Of a DNA stretch of 64,000 bases, positions 42,744-51,614 are shown piece after piece. The DNA is from an uncultured Prevotellamassilia sp. Its GTDB lineage: Bacteria; Bacteroidota; Bacteroidia; Bacteroidales; Bacteroidaceae. The stretch is taken from positions 1 through 64,000 of the forward strand of contig CAKQOG010000003.1 of assembly GCA_934255485.1 (NCBI GenBank), read 5' to 3'. The stretch's first letter is position 1, and the number at the start of each line of letters is the position of its first letter. The position numbers and the translations under genes are program-made. The notes below the pieces were generated by a model. That model did not search any database. It worked only from the letters and a program-made list of their open reading frames with translations, and was not told the DNA's origin.

Positions 42744-43451
42744 ATGAAGAAACGCATTGTAGTATTAACGGGTGCTGGCATTAGTGCCGAGAGTGGTTTT
42801 TCAACTTTTCGCGATGCAGGCGGATTGTGGGACAACTATCCAGTTGAGCAAGTCGCCACCCCTGAGGGATGGCATGCCAACCCAAACATGGTGACAGATT
42901 TTTACAATCATTTGCGTGAGCAATTAGCTTCGGCAAAGCCCAATGAGGGCCATCGTATATTGGCAGAGTTGGAGGATGATTTCGACGTTACCATAGTGAC
43001 GCAAAACGTAGACGACCTTCATGAGCGTGCTGGATCGCACCATATTATCCACCTACATGGCGACTTGCGCAAGGTATGTTCGAGCCGTAACCCTAACGAC
43101 CCCCGATACATTCGTACGTTGCCTGCCACCCAACCCGTGGTAGAACATGGGGCATTGGCAGAAGATGGTTCGTTGCTTCGTCCGTGGATTGTGTGGTTTG
43201 GCGAGGCTGTGCCCAACCTTGAGCCAGCGGCCGAGGCTACCGAACGTGCCGACATTTTTGTGATTATTGGCACCTCGCTCAATGTTTATCCAGCGGCATC
43301 ACTCATCCGATACACGCGCCCAGGTGTGCCCGTGTTCTTGATAGACCCTAAACCCGTAAACGTGCCAAGTGGCTACCACATTGAGGTGATACAGCAGGTG
43401 GCAAGCAAGGGCGTGGAAATATTGAGGCAGAAGTTGCAGACGATGCGATAA
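42744..43451 (+). CDS. cobB: Sirtuin, NAD-dependent protein deacylase
   Basis: 235 residues. Sirtuin motifs: GAGISAESGFSTFRD (about 9-23), TQNVDDLHERAG (about 84-95), IHLHGDL with the catalytic His, WFGEAVP and IIGTSLNVYPA. It removes acyl groups from lysines using NAD. It resembles bacterial class III enzymes, but only one Cys (VCSS) is present where a zinc ribbon has four. In the FYNHLREQL segment Leu stands where CobB has the Arg of its Tyr-x-x-Arg acid-binding pair, so desuccinylase activity is doubtful. It stands alone, divergent from the FKBP operon. Confidence 0.9.
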   Translation: MKKRIVVLTGAGISAESGFSTFRDAGGLWDNYPVEQVATPEGWHANPNMVTDFYNHLREQLASAKPNEGHRILAELEDDFDVTIVTQNVDDLHERAGSHHIIHLHGDLRKVCSSRNPNDPRYIRTLPATQPVVEHGALAEDGSLLRPWIVWFGEAVPNLEPAAEATERADIFVIIGTSLNVYPAASLIRYTRPGVPVFLIDPKPVNVPSGYHIEVIQQVASKGVEILRQKLQTMR

Positions 43452-43680
43452 TTGAGCATCCGAATATAAGTAGACATTTATTCTAATAAACAGGCTTTTC
43501 ATGATGTAAAATATCTACGGTTGCCTTTGTATTTAGAATAAATTTACTTTTGAAAAATCGTTTGTTTTGAACATTTAATCGAGTGCTTTAAAACAAGCGA
43601 TTTTTGCGTTTGTTTGTTAAACTGTTGATAATGAAGAGTTTAAGAATTTCAGATAGGTTATTACTTATGTTATCCGATAC

Positions 43681-43758
43681 AAGAATGCATATTCTTGTGT
43701 GTTAAGGATGCGTATTCTTATGCTTGAAGGATGCGTATTCTTATGTGCTAAGCATACG
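43681..43758. repeat. 23-bp tandem repeat, about 3.4 copies
   Basis: Units at 43681-43703, 43704-43726, 43727-43749 and a partial at 43750. The consensus starts AAGGATGCGTATTCTTATG; the first copy has several changes. There are no spacers or protein genes to suggest CRISPR. Confidence 0.85.
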
Positions 43759-43986
43759 TTTGTAGCAATCTAATAAAGGTTTTGTTAACAAAAAACGGGC
43801 ATAAAATAGGTAAGGCAAGAGGGCATGATGGGTAAAAAAGGGGATTTCTCCTTCTATATGCTTGCAAAAGTTGTACAAAACAAAAAGAATAATATTCTAT
43901 GACGATAATGTGAAAGTGCTATTGGGTTTGGTATTAAAAATAAGGCTCAAGAACAAGGGGGTTATTAGCGTATGGATATAAAAAAA

Positions 43987-44088
43987 GGGATACCACTGTA
44001 TCCCAACCTTGTTAACCTTAAATCTAATACTATGAAAAACACGATGCAAAGATACGTACTATCTCAAAATATGCAAGGGGTAAGGTAA
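43987..44088 (+). ncRNA. Possible leader RNA: hairpin plus an 18-codon frame
   Basis: GGGATAC / GTATCCC (43987-43993 / 43998-44004) forms a tight hairpin. It is followed by ACCTTGTTAACCTTAAA and an ATG at 44032 opening MKNTMQRYVLSQNMQGVR, stop at 44086. The tail CAAGGGGTAAGGT can pair partly with ACCTTG upstream. The segment is more ordered than its surroundings and resembles a leader that I have the impression recurs in Bacteroidales, which I cannot verify here. No gene follows on this strand within 250 bases. Confidence 0.3.
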
Positions 44089-44201
44089 AGAAAATGTATA
44101 TAGAAAATATTTTTTAATATTTAATGCACTGTTTTGCAATCTGTGGTAATCTATTTTGTGTATTTATACTACATGTAAGCATTTGTTTATGCAAACAAAA
44201 A

Positions 44202-44237
44202 ATCCTTGCATGCAGATAATTTTCTGTATGCAAGGAT
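44202..44237 (-). terminator. Terminator of mdh
   Basis: ATCCTTGCATGCAGA pairs with TCTGTATGCAAGGAT with one mismatch; leftward it is followed by TTTTTTG. Confidence 0.7.
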
Positions 44238-44341
44238 GAATTTGAATGCTTATTGTCAAGGAGAGTTGTTGTGGTTTAAGAATAAATATCTATAGACACA
44301 CACTCACAAACCTTGCAACGTGTTTCAGTTTCTTCTTGTTA

Positions 44342-45334
44342 TTACAAGTTAGGGTTGAGTTCGCCCCACTTAGCAACCTCAGGAACGATACCGAGCTCAA
44401 TGATCTCGTTGCGCATCTTGCAAAGGTGCTCGTATGACTTGTTGAGGCTTGCAATCTCTTCTTCAGTACCAGTAGGTTCTGTGAAGTGAACGCCAGTCTT
44501 GTCGATAGTGGTGGGCATAGCCATCATAACGTTCTTGAAACCGAGTTTGTCGTGGTTTACGTAGCAACCTGCAGGAAGAGTAAACTTCTCGCCACCCATA
44601 GCAGCTTCAATCATCTTAACAGCGTTGTAAGCTGGGCTTTGGAATGAGCTACGACCGCGGAGCTTAATGATGTTAGAGCCACCCTGAACAGTGTGGTGCT
44701 TGATTTCTTCCCAACGTTCTGCCGAAAGACCCATCTCAGAGAGAGGCTTGCCGTCAATCTTAACTTGTGATGCAAATACAGCCATTTGTTCACCATGACC
44801 ACCATAAGTGTGAGCACCAGTTACCTTGTCTTGTTGAACACCAAACTCAAGTGCAAGGGCTTGTTGCAAACGAGTAGAGTCGAGTGCAGCCAAAGAAGTG
44901 AGTTGGTTTGGTTTCAAACCAGAGTGGATAAGTGCAGTAAGAGCTGTAACGTCAGCGGGGTTGAAGATAACAACTACGTGTTCAACCTCGGGGCAGTACT
45001 TCTTGATGTTGTCACCAAATTCAGCAGCAATCTTGCAGTTGCCTTTGAGCAAATCTTCACGAGTCATGCCCTCTTTACGAGGTGCACCACCAGAAGAGAT
45101 GATGTACTTGGCACCAGTAAATGCTTCTTCAGGATCAACGGTGTAAGTTACGTTTACACCAGGGAAAGCGCATTGTTGGATTTCATCAAATACACCATGA
45201 ACACCTGGTTCGTAGATATCGTAAAGACAAATGTTAGGAGTGAGACCGAGCATCAAAGCGCTCTGTACCATGTTAGAACCAATCATGCCGCCGGCACCGA
45301 CGATCAAGAGTTTGTCATTAGTTAAAAATGCCAT
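44342..45334 (-). CDS. mdh: Malate dehydrogenase
   Basis: 330 residues. The NAD-binding loop GAGGMIGSNMVQSAL (about 13-27) starts a Rossmann fold. The substrate loop GGAPRKEGMTRED and the catalytic HTYGGHGEQMAVF follow, as in the lactate/malate dehydrogenase superfamily; the Bacteroidetes branch with this sequence is annotated as malate dehydrogenase. It interconverts malate and oxaloacetate, feeding the succinate pathway of these anaerobes. It has its own promoter and terminator. Confidence 0.92.
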   Translation of the reverse strand: MAFLTNDKLLIVGAGGMIGSNMVQSALMLGLTPNICLYDIYEPGVHGVFDEIQQCAFPGVNVTYTVDPEEAFTGAKYIISSGGAPRKEGMTREDLLKGNCKIAAEFGDNIKKYCPEVEHVVVIFNPADVTALTALIHSGLKPNQLTSLAALDSTRLQQALALEFGVQQDKVTGAHTYGGHGEQMAVFASQVKIDGKPLSEMGLSAERWEEIKHHTVQGGSNIIKLRGRSSFQSPAYNAVKMIEAAMGGEKFTLPAGCYVNHDKLGFKNVMMAMPTTIDKTGVHFTEPTGTEEEIASLNKSYEHLCKMRNEIIELGIVPEVAKWGELNPNL

Positions 45335-45510
45335 AATAATTATACTTATAAAAAAAGTTTGTGTTACTTAATAAATTTCATTCTCACACCTTGTGCTCGC
45401 ATTGTTGCTTTTGCTTCATGCAACACAAAGGCTTATGTAATAGGGATGGATAAGGAATAAATGCGATGAGTTTGTAGGGCTCGTCAAACATTTTTTTCTT
45501 TATCTAAGCG

Positions 45511-45540
45511 CAAAATTACAAACTTTCATGAATTATCAAA
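45511..45540 (-). promoter_or_regulatory. Promoter of mdh
   Basis: Leftward, TTTG (CAAA at 45537-45540) and TAATTTTG (CAAAATTA at 45511-45518) are 18 bases apart: a full -33/-7 pair. The predicted leader is about 170 bases. The rest of 45335-45897 holds the secDF -7 box and no gene. Confidence 0.7.
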
Positions 45541-45751
45541 CAAGTGTGCAATATTATTTTTTTTGAGCATCGCCTTTTTAAGAAAATAGTAACATTTACT
45601 ATCCGTTTTTCACTCATTTGAATGCTTTTTGTGCAATGAAAAAATAACTTTATTACTTGCGCTTGCATTCAAAATAGGGGCAATACCATACTATTAATTA
45701 AAATAATAAGACAATAAGCCCATAAAACGCTAACTTTCAAAAAAAATCGTG

Positions 45752-45759
45752 TATATTTG
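45752..45759 (+). promoter_or_regulatory. -7 box for secDF
   Basis: TATATTTG matches TAnnTTTG; the predicted leader to the start at 45898 is about 130 bases. A -33 box at the usual spacing is not clear. Confidence 0.5.
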
Positions 45760-45897
45760 CACGTTCAAAGGTGTGTACAAACGCCATTGGCATAAATGTG
45801 GATGCAAATAGAGGCATCTTCTTAGAGCTATTACACCTTAGACAGAACAACAGAAAAACAAATATTAAAAATCAATAAATAATCACACAATCACACA

Positions 45898-48810
45898 ATG
45901 CAAAACAAAGGATTTGTTAAAGTAATTGCAGTGTTACTGTCCTTGATTTGCCTCATGTATCTGAGTTTCTCATACCCTACCCACAAGTATGAGGCACAAG
46001 CAGAACAAATGACGGCTCATGGAAAGGATGGCGCAGCTTACCTTGACTCCATGCGTAACGAGACCGTTTGGCTTGGTAAAACGCTCAAGGATTGCGAGGC
46101 ATTGCAAATCGGCCTGGGTCTTGACCTTAAGGGCGGTATGAATGTAGTGCTTGAGGTGAGCGTTCCCGACGTGGTGAAGAACCTCGCTGGCGAAAGTGCT
46201 AACGACCCCAAGTTTAAGAAAGCTTATGATGAAGCCGTGGCTCAAACTCGTAAGGGTAATGTAGACTTCGTAGATGCTTTTGTAAGTGCTTTCGAAAGTC
46301 AAAACGGAAAGAACAAGCTTGGTGGTATCTTCGCCTCAAAGCTGAGTAACCAAAACATCTCTTACAACTCAACCGATGCCGATGTTAAGAAAGCTCTTAA
46401 CGAAGAGGTAAACGTTGCCGTTGAAAACTCAAACAAGGTGGTTCGCTCTCGTATCGACCGCTTCGGCGTGGCTCAGCCTAACATCCAAATTCTACGTGGT
46501 AAGGGTCAAATTGGTCAAATCATGGTAGAAATGCCTGGTATCAAAGAGCCTGAACGTGTGCGTAAATTGCTACAAGGTAGTGCAAACCTCGAATTTTGGG
46601 AAACTTACACTTTAGCCGAATTGCAATCATCGCTCACTTCGCTCGACAAGCGTCTTGCTGGTGGAAATGATACCACTGCTACCGACACAACAAAGGCTGC
46701 AACTGCTAAGAAAGATGTTAAGGAACAACATCCTTTGTTCAGTAAATTGGCTCAAATTCAAGGCATGCAACCCAATGGTTGTGTTGTAGGTTATGCCATT
46801 TCGCGCGATACAGCCGAAGTTAATAAGATGATACATAGCGCCATTGCAGAGGCAGTTCTTCCTGCCGACTTGCATTTGGCTTGGGGTGTTAAGAATGCCG
46901 ATGGCATGAAGTCGAACGTGTTTGAACTCTATGCGCTCCGTGCTATCAATGGCCAACCCTCAATGCAAGGCGACGTGATTGAAGATGCTAAAGACGACTT
47001 CGACCAAAATCATCGTCCTATCGTGAGCATGACAATGACCCAAAGTGGTGCACGCGATTGGGCTAACTTAACTAAAAAGAACTTGAAAAAGCCTGTAGCT
47101 ATTGTGCTCGATGGCTTTGTATATAGTGCTCCAGTTGTACAGAGCGAGATTACGGGTGGTAACTCTCAAATCTCGGGTAACTTTACTACTGATGATACAC
47201 GCGACTTGGCTAATGTATTGAAGAGTGGTAAGATGCCTGCTCCTACTAAGATTGTACAAGAAGAGACAGTTGGTCCGAGCCTTGGTGCTGCATCTATCCA
47301 AGCTGGTTTCACAGCTTGTATCGTAGCATTTGTGCTCTTGATGATCTTTATGTGCTGCTTCTATGGCCTTATACCTGGTATGGTGGCTAACGTAGCATTG
47401 ATATTGAACTTCTTCTTTACCTTTGGTATTCTCACCTCATTCCAAGCTGCACTAACCATGAGCGGTATTGCTGGTATGGTGCTATCGCTCGGTATGGCAG
47501 TCGATGCCAACGTGCTTATTTATGAACGAACAAAGGAAGAATTGAAAGCTGGTAAGGGCATTAAGACAGCCTTGGCCGAGGGTTATGGCAATGCCTTCTC
47601 TGCAATCTTCGACTCTAACCTCACATCTATCATTACAGCAATCATCCTCTATAACTTCGGTACAGGTCCGATCCGCGGTTTCGCTATGACATTGGGTATA
47701 GGTATCGTATGTTCATTCTTTACTGCTGTATGGGTGTCACGTATCGTGTTCGAACACTATCTCAACAAAGACAAATGGTTGGGCTTGACCTTTACCACTG
47801 CAATGTCTAGAAACTTCTTGATAGACAAGCACTTCAACTTTATGAAGATGGGCAAGCGCTCAATCTACGTGTTTATTGTGGGTGCTGTTATTGCTATTGC
47901 TTTCCTCTGCACTCGTGGTTTGTCAAGCGGTATCGACTTTACTGGTGGTCGCAACTATGTTATTGAGTTTGAACAAAAGGGTGTAACTCCCGAACAAGTT
48001 CAGAAGGTTGTGGCAGAGAAAGTACAAGCGAAAGATCCTAACGCAATTGTTACAGCTATTGCCATCTCAACAACCAATAACGATGCTGTACGCTTGTCTA
48101 CTAACTATCGTATTAATGATGATAGCGAAAGCATTGACCAAGATGTTGAACGCTTTATCTTTGATGCTTTGCACGATGCGAACCTTATCAAGGCTGATTA
48201 CAAAACATTTATCGACCGCGATAACCACAAAGGTGGATCTATTGTATCGGCACAAAAGGTTGGTCCTACAGTAGCTGCCGATATGACTCGTGGTGCTGTT
48301 ATCGCCGTGGTATTGTCGCTCGTGGCAATCTTCTTATACATCCTTATACGTTTCCGTAATATAGCCTTCTCTGTAGGTTCGGTTGTGGCATTGGTATTCG
48401 ATACATTGCTCGTTATCGGTATGTTTAGTATCTGCTGGGGTTGGATAGGCTTCTCGCTCGAGGTAGACCAAACCTTTATCGGTGCTATCCTTACCGTAAT
48501 CGGTTACTCTATCAACGATAAGGTGGTGGTATTTGACCGTATGCGTGAAAACATCAAACTTCACCCAACTCAAAACTACTTCGACCTCTTTAATAACTCG
48601 TTGAATAGCACTCTTTCACGTACCGTTATGACATCATGCACCACATTGCTCGTGTTGCTCTGCATCTTTATCCTTGGTGGTGATAGCATCCGCTCATTTG
48701 CCTTTGCCATGATATTGGGTGTAATCTTCGGTACTCTATCTTCTATCTTCCTTGCAGCTCCTATTGCTTACCGCACTATTGGTCGCAAGCTTGCTAAGAA
48801 AGAGGCTTAA
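45898..48810 (+). CDS. secDF: SecDF fusion, protein export membrane subunit
   Basis: 970 residues. SecD half: N-terminal membrane anchor, GLGLDLKGGMNVVLEV (about 74-89), a long periplasmic domain, then DLANVLKSGKMPAPTKI and five membrane segments including SLGMAVDANVLIYERTKEEL. SecF half from about residue 650: SSGIDFTGGRNYVIEF, then IGYSINDKVVVFDRMREN. The fused form is usual in Bacteroidetes. It uses the proton gradient to help SecYEG release exported proteins, so it serves all secreted proteins here. Own promoter and terminator. Confidence 0.96.
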   Translation: MQNKGFVKVIAVLLSLICLMYLSFSYPTHKYEAQAEQMTAHGKDGAAYLDSMRNETVWLGKTLKDCEALQIGLGLDLKGGMNVVLEVSVPDVVKNLAGESANDPKFKKAYDEAVAQTRKGNVDFVDAFVSAFESQNGKNKLGGIFASKLSNQNISYNSTDADVKKALNEEVNVAVENSNKVVRSRIDRFGVAQPNIQILRGKGQIGQIMVEMPGIKEPERVRKLLQGSANLEFWETYTLAELQSSLTSLDKRLAGGNDTTATDTTKAATAKKDVKEQHPLFSKLAQIQGMQPNGCVVGYAISRDTAEVNKMIHSAIAEAVLPADLHLAWGVKNADGMKSNVFELYALRAINGQPSMQGDVIEDAKDDFDQNHRPIVSMTMTQSGARDWANLTKKNLKKPVAIVLDGFVYSAPVVQSEITGGNSQISGNFTTDDTRDLANVLKSGKMPAPTKIVQEETVGPSLGAASIQAGFTACIVAFVLLMIFMCCFYGLIPGMVANVALILNFFFTFGILTSFQAALTMSGIAGMVLSLGMAVDANVLIYERTKEELKAGKGIKTALAEGYGNAFSAIFDSNLTSIITAIILYNFGTGPIRGFAMTLGIGIVCSFFTAVWVSRIVFEHYLNKDKWLGLTFTTAMSRNFLIDKHFNFMKMGKRSIYVFIVGAVIAIAFLCTRGLSSGIDFTGGRNYVIEFEQKGVTPEQVQKVVAEKVQAKDPNAIVTAIAISTTNNDAVRLSTNYRINDDSESIDQDVERFIFDALHDANLIKADYKTFIDRDNHKGGSIVSAQKVGPTVAADMTRGAVIAVVLSLVAIFLYILIRFRNIAFSVGSVVALVFDTLLVIGMFSICWGWIGFSLEVDQTFIGAILTVIGYSINDKVVVFDRMRENIKLHPTQNYFDLFNNSLNSTLSRTVMTSCTTLLVLLCIFILGGDSIRSFAFAMILGVIFGTLSSIFLAAPIAYRTIGRKLAKKEA

Positions 48811-48850
48811 TGCCCTAATGAGATATAACAATACAAATTGTTTGATATAA

Positions 48851-48896
48851 AAAGAAACTCCACAATGCTCATAAAAGGGCATTGTGGAGTTTCTTT
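48851..48896 (+). terminator. Terminator of secDF
   Basis: An 18-bp perfect stem (AAAGAAACTCCACAATGC at 48851-48868 with 48879-48896) with A- and T-runs on both sides. Confidence 0.8.
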
Positions 48897-49064
48897 ATAC
48901 GCTCTACATGAATGGTGTTAGAAACGGCTTCTTCATGCAATTCTACGCATCATTATGGTGATATTTGTTGGCTTGGAAATGCTCCATGCCTCTGACTATA
49001 TCCTTTATCATTCATGCGCTGTAGAAATGCTTGTTGGCTTGGAATGTGAGTAAACAATAAAAAG

Positions 49065-49115
49065 GCGAGAGAAACGATGATTGCGTTGGCAACGATGTTT
49101 CTCTCGCTCTTTTTA
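49065..49115. terminator. Second hairpin with T-run
   Basis: GCGAGAGAAAC (49065-49075) pairs with GTTTCTCTCGC (49097-49107), with a small TTGC/GCAA stem inside and TTTTTATTT after it. It can end stray rightward transcripts; it is about 75 bases from the leftward EnvC-like gene end. Confidence 0.6.
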
Positions 49116-49185
49116 TTTGTGCTATAACCCTTTCAGAAAAGGGCATTGAATGGGGCATTTCTATGGATTGAATGCTTGGTATTGG

Positions 49186-50670
49186 TTATCTACCAAGCCA
49201 TGCTTCAGGGTTGAGTTTAGAGGTTTCTTTACGAAGTTGGAAGTGAAGTGTGCAATTGCCAGAGGCATCGGTAGCAATGGTTCCGAGCGTTTGTCGTGCT
49301 TGTACATGTTGTCCTTGGCGTACAGAAGTAGATGACAAGTTGCAATATACCGACATGTATGAACCATGACGCACAATGATATTGTACATACCTCCGTAGG
49401 CAAAGATAGCAGTAACCTCGCCTGCATACACAGCGCGTGCTTGTGCTCCTGCGTGGCCAGTAATGTTGATGCCCTTGCTATCGAGTTGCACACCCTTTAA
49501 ACCTGCCACATTATAGCTTCCGTAGTGGCGTGTAATGGCATATCCGCCTGTGATAGGCATGGGCAATCGCCCACGATTGGCTGCAAAACTACCATTGATA
49601 GCATTATCTGCATTGGTGGAGTAGGTAAAGGTTGTTGCGGGTTGTTTTTCAGTCTCAACGGGCTTGATGCGACGAGTTGTAGAGCGTTTTGCATCGTTTT
49701 TAGCAACAAGTTTTTCGCTATTCTTGCTCGTTGTCTTGTTGGCTTTTGCTCTTCTATTGTTCGTGTTATTGCGTTGAGCTATAGCCATTTGTCTTTCGCG
49801 TTCTTTCTTTTCGCGCGCAGCTTTCTCACGTGCAGTCTTTGCACGTGCAGCTTGTTCGCGTTGAGCCTTAAGTTTGGCTTGTCTTGCCAATTCTGCCTTA
49901 CGACGGCGCTCTGCCTCTGCTTTACGGCGACGTTCGGCAGCAGCAATTTCTTGTTGAATGAGTTGGTCAATGCGAGCATCAAGAGCTGCGGCTTTTTTAC
50001 GCTGTTGTGCAATAGAGGCTTGAAGTTCTTGCTGGCGCTTGTTAAGGTCGTTTACCACTTGTTGTCGCTCTTGTTGCTGGCCTTGCAATTTTTGTTTTTC
50101 GGCTTGACCTTCTTTATAAAGTTTGTTCTTTTCGGTTTTCAACCCTAATAGTTCGTTGCGCTTGGCTTGAACAATGCGCTCCTTCTGTCGTATGATTTCA
50201 GCTTGTGCACGTTGGTAGCGGCTGAACTGAGACATATAGCGTAGGCGTCGATACATGTCTCTGAAATTTTTGGCAGAAAGGATGAATTGCCATTTCGACA
50301 CTTGCATCCTATTGCGGAACATATAGGTTACAGAGCGCTGATAGCGACGTTTGCACACAGCTATATCAGCCTCGAGCAAGTGCAGTTGTTGTTCTAATCC
50401 ACTAATGGTTGTGGCCAATTCGGTAAGTTCGGCATGTATGCCATTTACGTACTTTTGCTGTCCCTCTATTTGCACGTTTATCACCTGTAGGTTGGCCAAT
50501 TGTGAGCTAACGTCCTTTTTAGTAGACTTTAGCATTTTTTCTTGGTTGGCAATGCTATGTTTCAGAGAGGTTTGTTGCCTTTGCAGCGAGCGTATTTTCT
50601 TGTTGGTTTGTGCCGACAAGTCTGTGCAGACGGCAATCGCAAGCAATAGAGTGAGGAGAAATCTAATCAT
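49186..50670 (-). CDS. EnvC-like murein hydrolase activator
   Basis: 494 residues. Signal peptide (MIRFLLTLLLAIAVCTDLSA), two long coiled coils (about 20-250) with a Lys/Arg/Ala-rich stretch (about 235-330), and a LytM/peptidase M23-like domain (about 365-494). The catalytic zinc residues are not all there: near the end CTLHFQLRKE has a single His instead of H-x-H, and the first His motif is also altered. Such degenerate LytM proteins activate amidases rather than cut peptidoglycan, and EnvC works with FtsEX. Last of the dut-TPR-DUF4292 run. Confidence 0.85.
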   Translation of the reverse strand: MIRFLLTLLLAIAVCTDLSAQTNKKIRSLQRQQTSLKHSIANQEKMLKSTKKDVSSQLANLQVINVQIEGQQKYVNGIHAELTELATTISGLEQQLHLLEADIAVCKRRYQRSVTYMFRNRMQVSKWQFILSAKNFRDMYRRLRYMSQFSRYQRAQAEIIRQKERIVQAKRNELLGLKTEKNKLYKEGQAEKQKLQGQQQERQQVVNDLNKRQQELQASIAQQRKKAAALDARIDQLIQQEIAAAERRRKAEAERRRKAELARQAKLKAQREQAARAKTAREKAAREKKERERQMAIAQRNNTNNRRAKANKTTSKNSEKLVAKNDAKRSTTRRIKPVETEKQPATTFTYSTNADNAINGSFAANRGRLPMPITGGYAITRHYGSYNVAGLKGVQLDSKGINITGHAGAQARAVYAGEVTAIFAYGGMYNIIVRHGSYMSVYCNLSSTSVRQGQHVQARQTLGTIATDASGNCTLHFQLRKETSKLNPEAWLGR

Positions 50671-50685
50671 GCGATGAAAGTGTTT

Positions 50686-51555
50686 TTAGAAGAGTTTTCC
50701 TAATACATCTTTTACACTTCTGCGTGTGTATTTAGATGATACTGTGGTGTTAGCATCAAACGAGCCTTCATTACTTAGGCTCAAAAGTCCGAGCGAAAGA
50801 GAAATATCCTTGCCTGTGCCCGTTACGCTCATGTCCATGCTTGTGGGGAATGGGTGCCCACTAAGTGTGCGGAAATTGGCATATTCAAAAGCAAATTCGC
50901 CTTTGTCTGAAGCAGAACTACCATGAACTTGTATGCGTTGTATAAGCGAGGAGGCTTTGTCTGTAATAAAGTTGTAAGTGAGTTTAGGAGTATTATTGGG
51001 GGTGAGAATAAACTCATCATTCACAGTGTTAAGGGTGAAACGTTTTAAATCGCTTACACCAACCGAACGTTGTCCTGGTAAAAATAGTTCGTTCCAAAAG
51101 AGTGACTGCAATGCATAGAAATCGAGACCAGCTTGCTTAAGAAAACTTACTTCACCATATGCAGCACGCACATATTGCTTGTTTATACGGTCAATGACAA
51201 GCACATTTTGAGGTGTGAATTCGAGCATTCCTACCTCCATACCTAAGAAACGGAGTGAGATACGAATAACGTTGTCACGCTTCATTTGTAGCTTACCATT
51301 AACGCTTAAATCTTTGCCACCGATGCCCGAAAGTTTCACTTTAGCATTGGCAGTAATGATGTTTTTGATAGAACGTTGCGCCATCAACTTTTGTGCTATA
51401 TTTGTAGCTGTAATAGCATTATGTTTGGTTGTTGAAGCGATAGTGGTGGTTTGAGGCTTTCCGCTAACTGCAGCAGTTTCTTTCTCAATATTCTTTGATG
51501 ATTTGCATGCCCCAAAAGAGAGAAGTGCAATGCAAAAGAAGATATACTTTTTCAT
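50686..51555 (-). CDS. DUF4292 lipoprotein
   Basis: 289 residues. Lipoprotein signal MKKYIFFCIALLSFGAC with Cys at 17, then a beta-rich region with RDNVIRISLRFLGMEVGMLE and KLTYNFITDKASSLIQRIQV, resembling the LolB/LolA-like fold of DUF4292. It is 15 bases before the EnvC-like gene and regularly neighbours it in Bacteroidetes. Possibly involved in lipoprotein or lipid handling at the outer membrane; not shown. Confidence 0.8.
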   Translation of the reverse strand: MKKYIFFCIALLSFGACKSSKNIEKETAAVSGKPQTTTIASTTKHNAITATNIAQKLMAQRSIKNIITANAKVKLSGIGGKDLSVNGKLQMKRDNVIRISLRFLGMEVGMLEFTPQNVLVIDRINKQYVRAAYGEVSFLKQAGLDFYALQSLFWNELFLPGQRSVGVSDLKRFTLNTVNDEFILTPNNTPKLTYNFITDKASSLIQRIQVHGSSASDKGEFAFEYANFRTLSGHPFPTSMDMSVTGTGKDISLSLGLLSLSNEGSFDANTTVSSKYTRRSVKDVLGKLF

Positions 51556-51614
51556 TATATGGTTGATGAATATATGTTTCTTGTTATATAAAAATGTCGC
51601 CCCATTGCTTTATG

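Larger units (their letters stand above)
43452..44341. other. 890-base gene-poor stretch between the sirtuin and mdh
   Basis: Contents from left to right: AT-rich sequence, the 23-bp tandem repeat (43681-43758), more AT-rich sequence, the hairpin plus 18-codon frame (43987-44088) and the mdh terminator (44202-44237). No tRNA or protein-coding gene of ordinary size is visible. Confidence 0.6.
48811..49185. other. Gene-poor stretch between secDF and the EnvC-like gene
   Basis: Contains the terminator at 48851, a 14-bp direct repeat TTGTTGGCTTGGAA (48965-48978 and 49031-49044), and a second hairpin at 49065-49107. I see no gene. Confidence 0.5.

Noticed and set aside
43681..43758. CRISPR-like repeats
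   Set aside because: Units are directly abutting with no spacers, and no cas gene is present.
44246..44437. A 63-residue rightward frame over the end of mdh
   Set aside because: It overlaps the mdh terminator region and the antisense of its 3' end.
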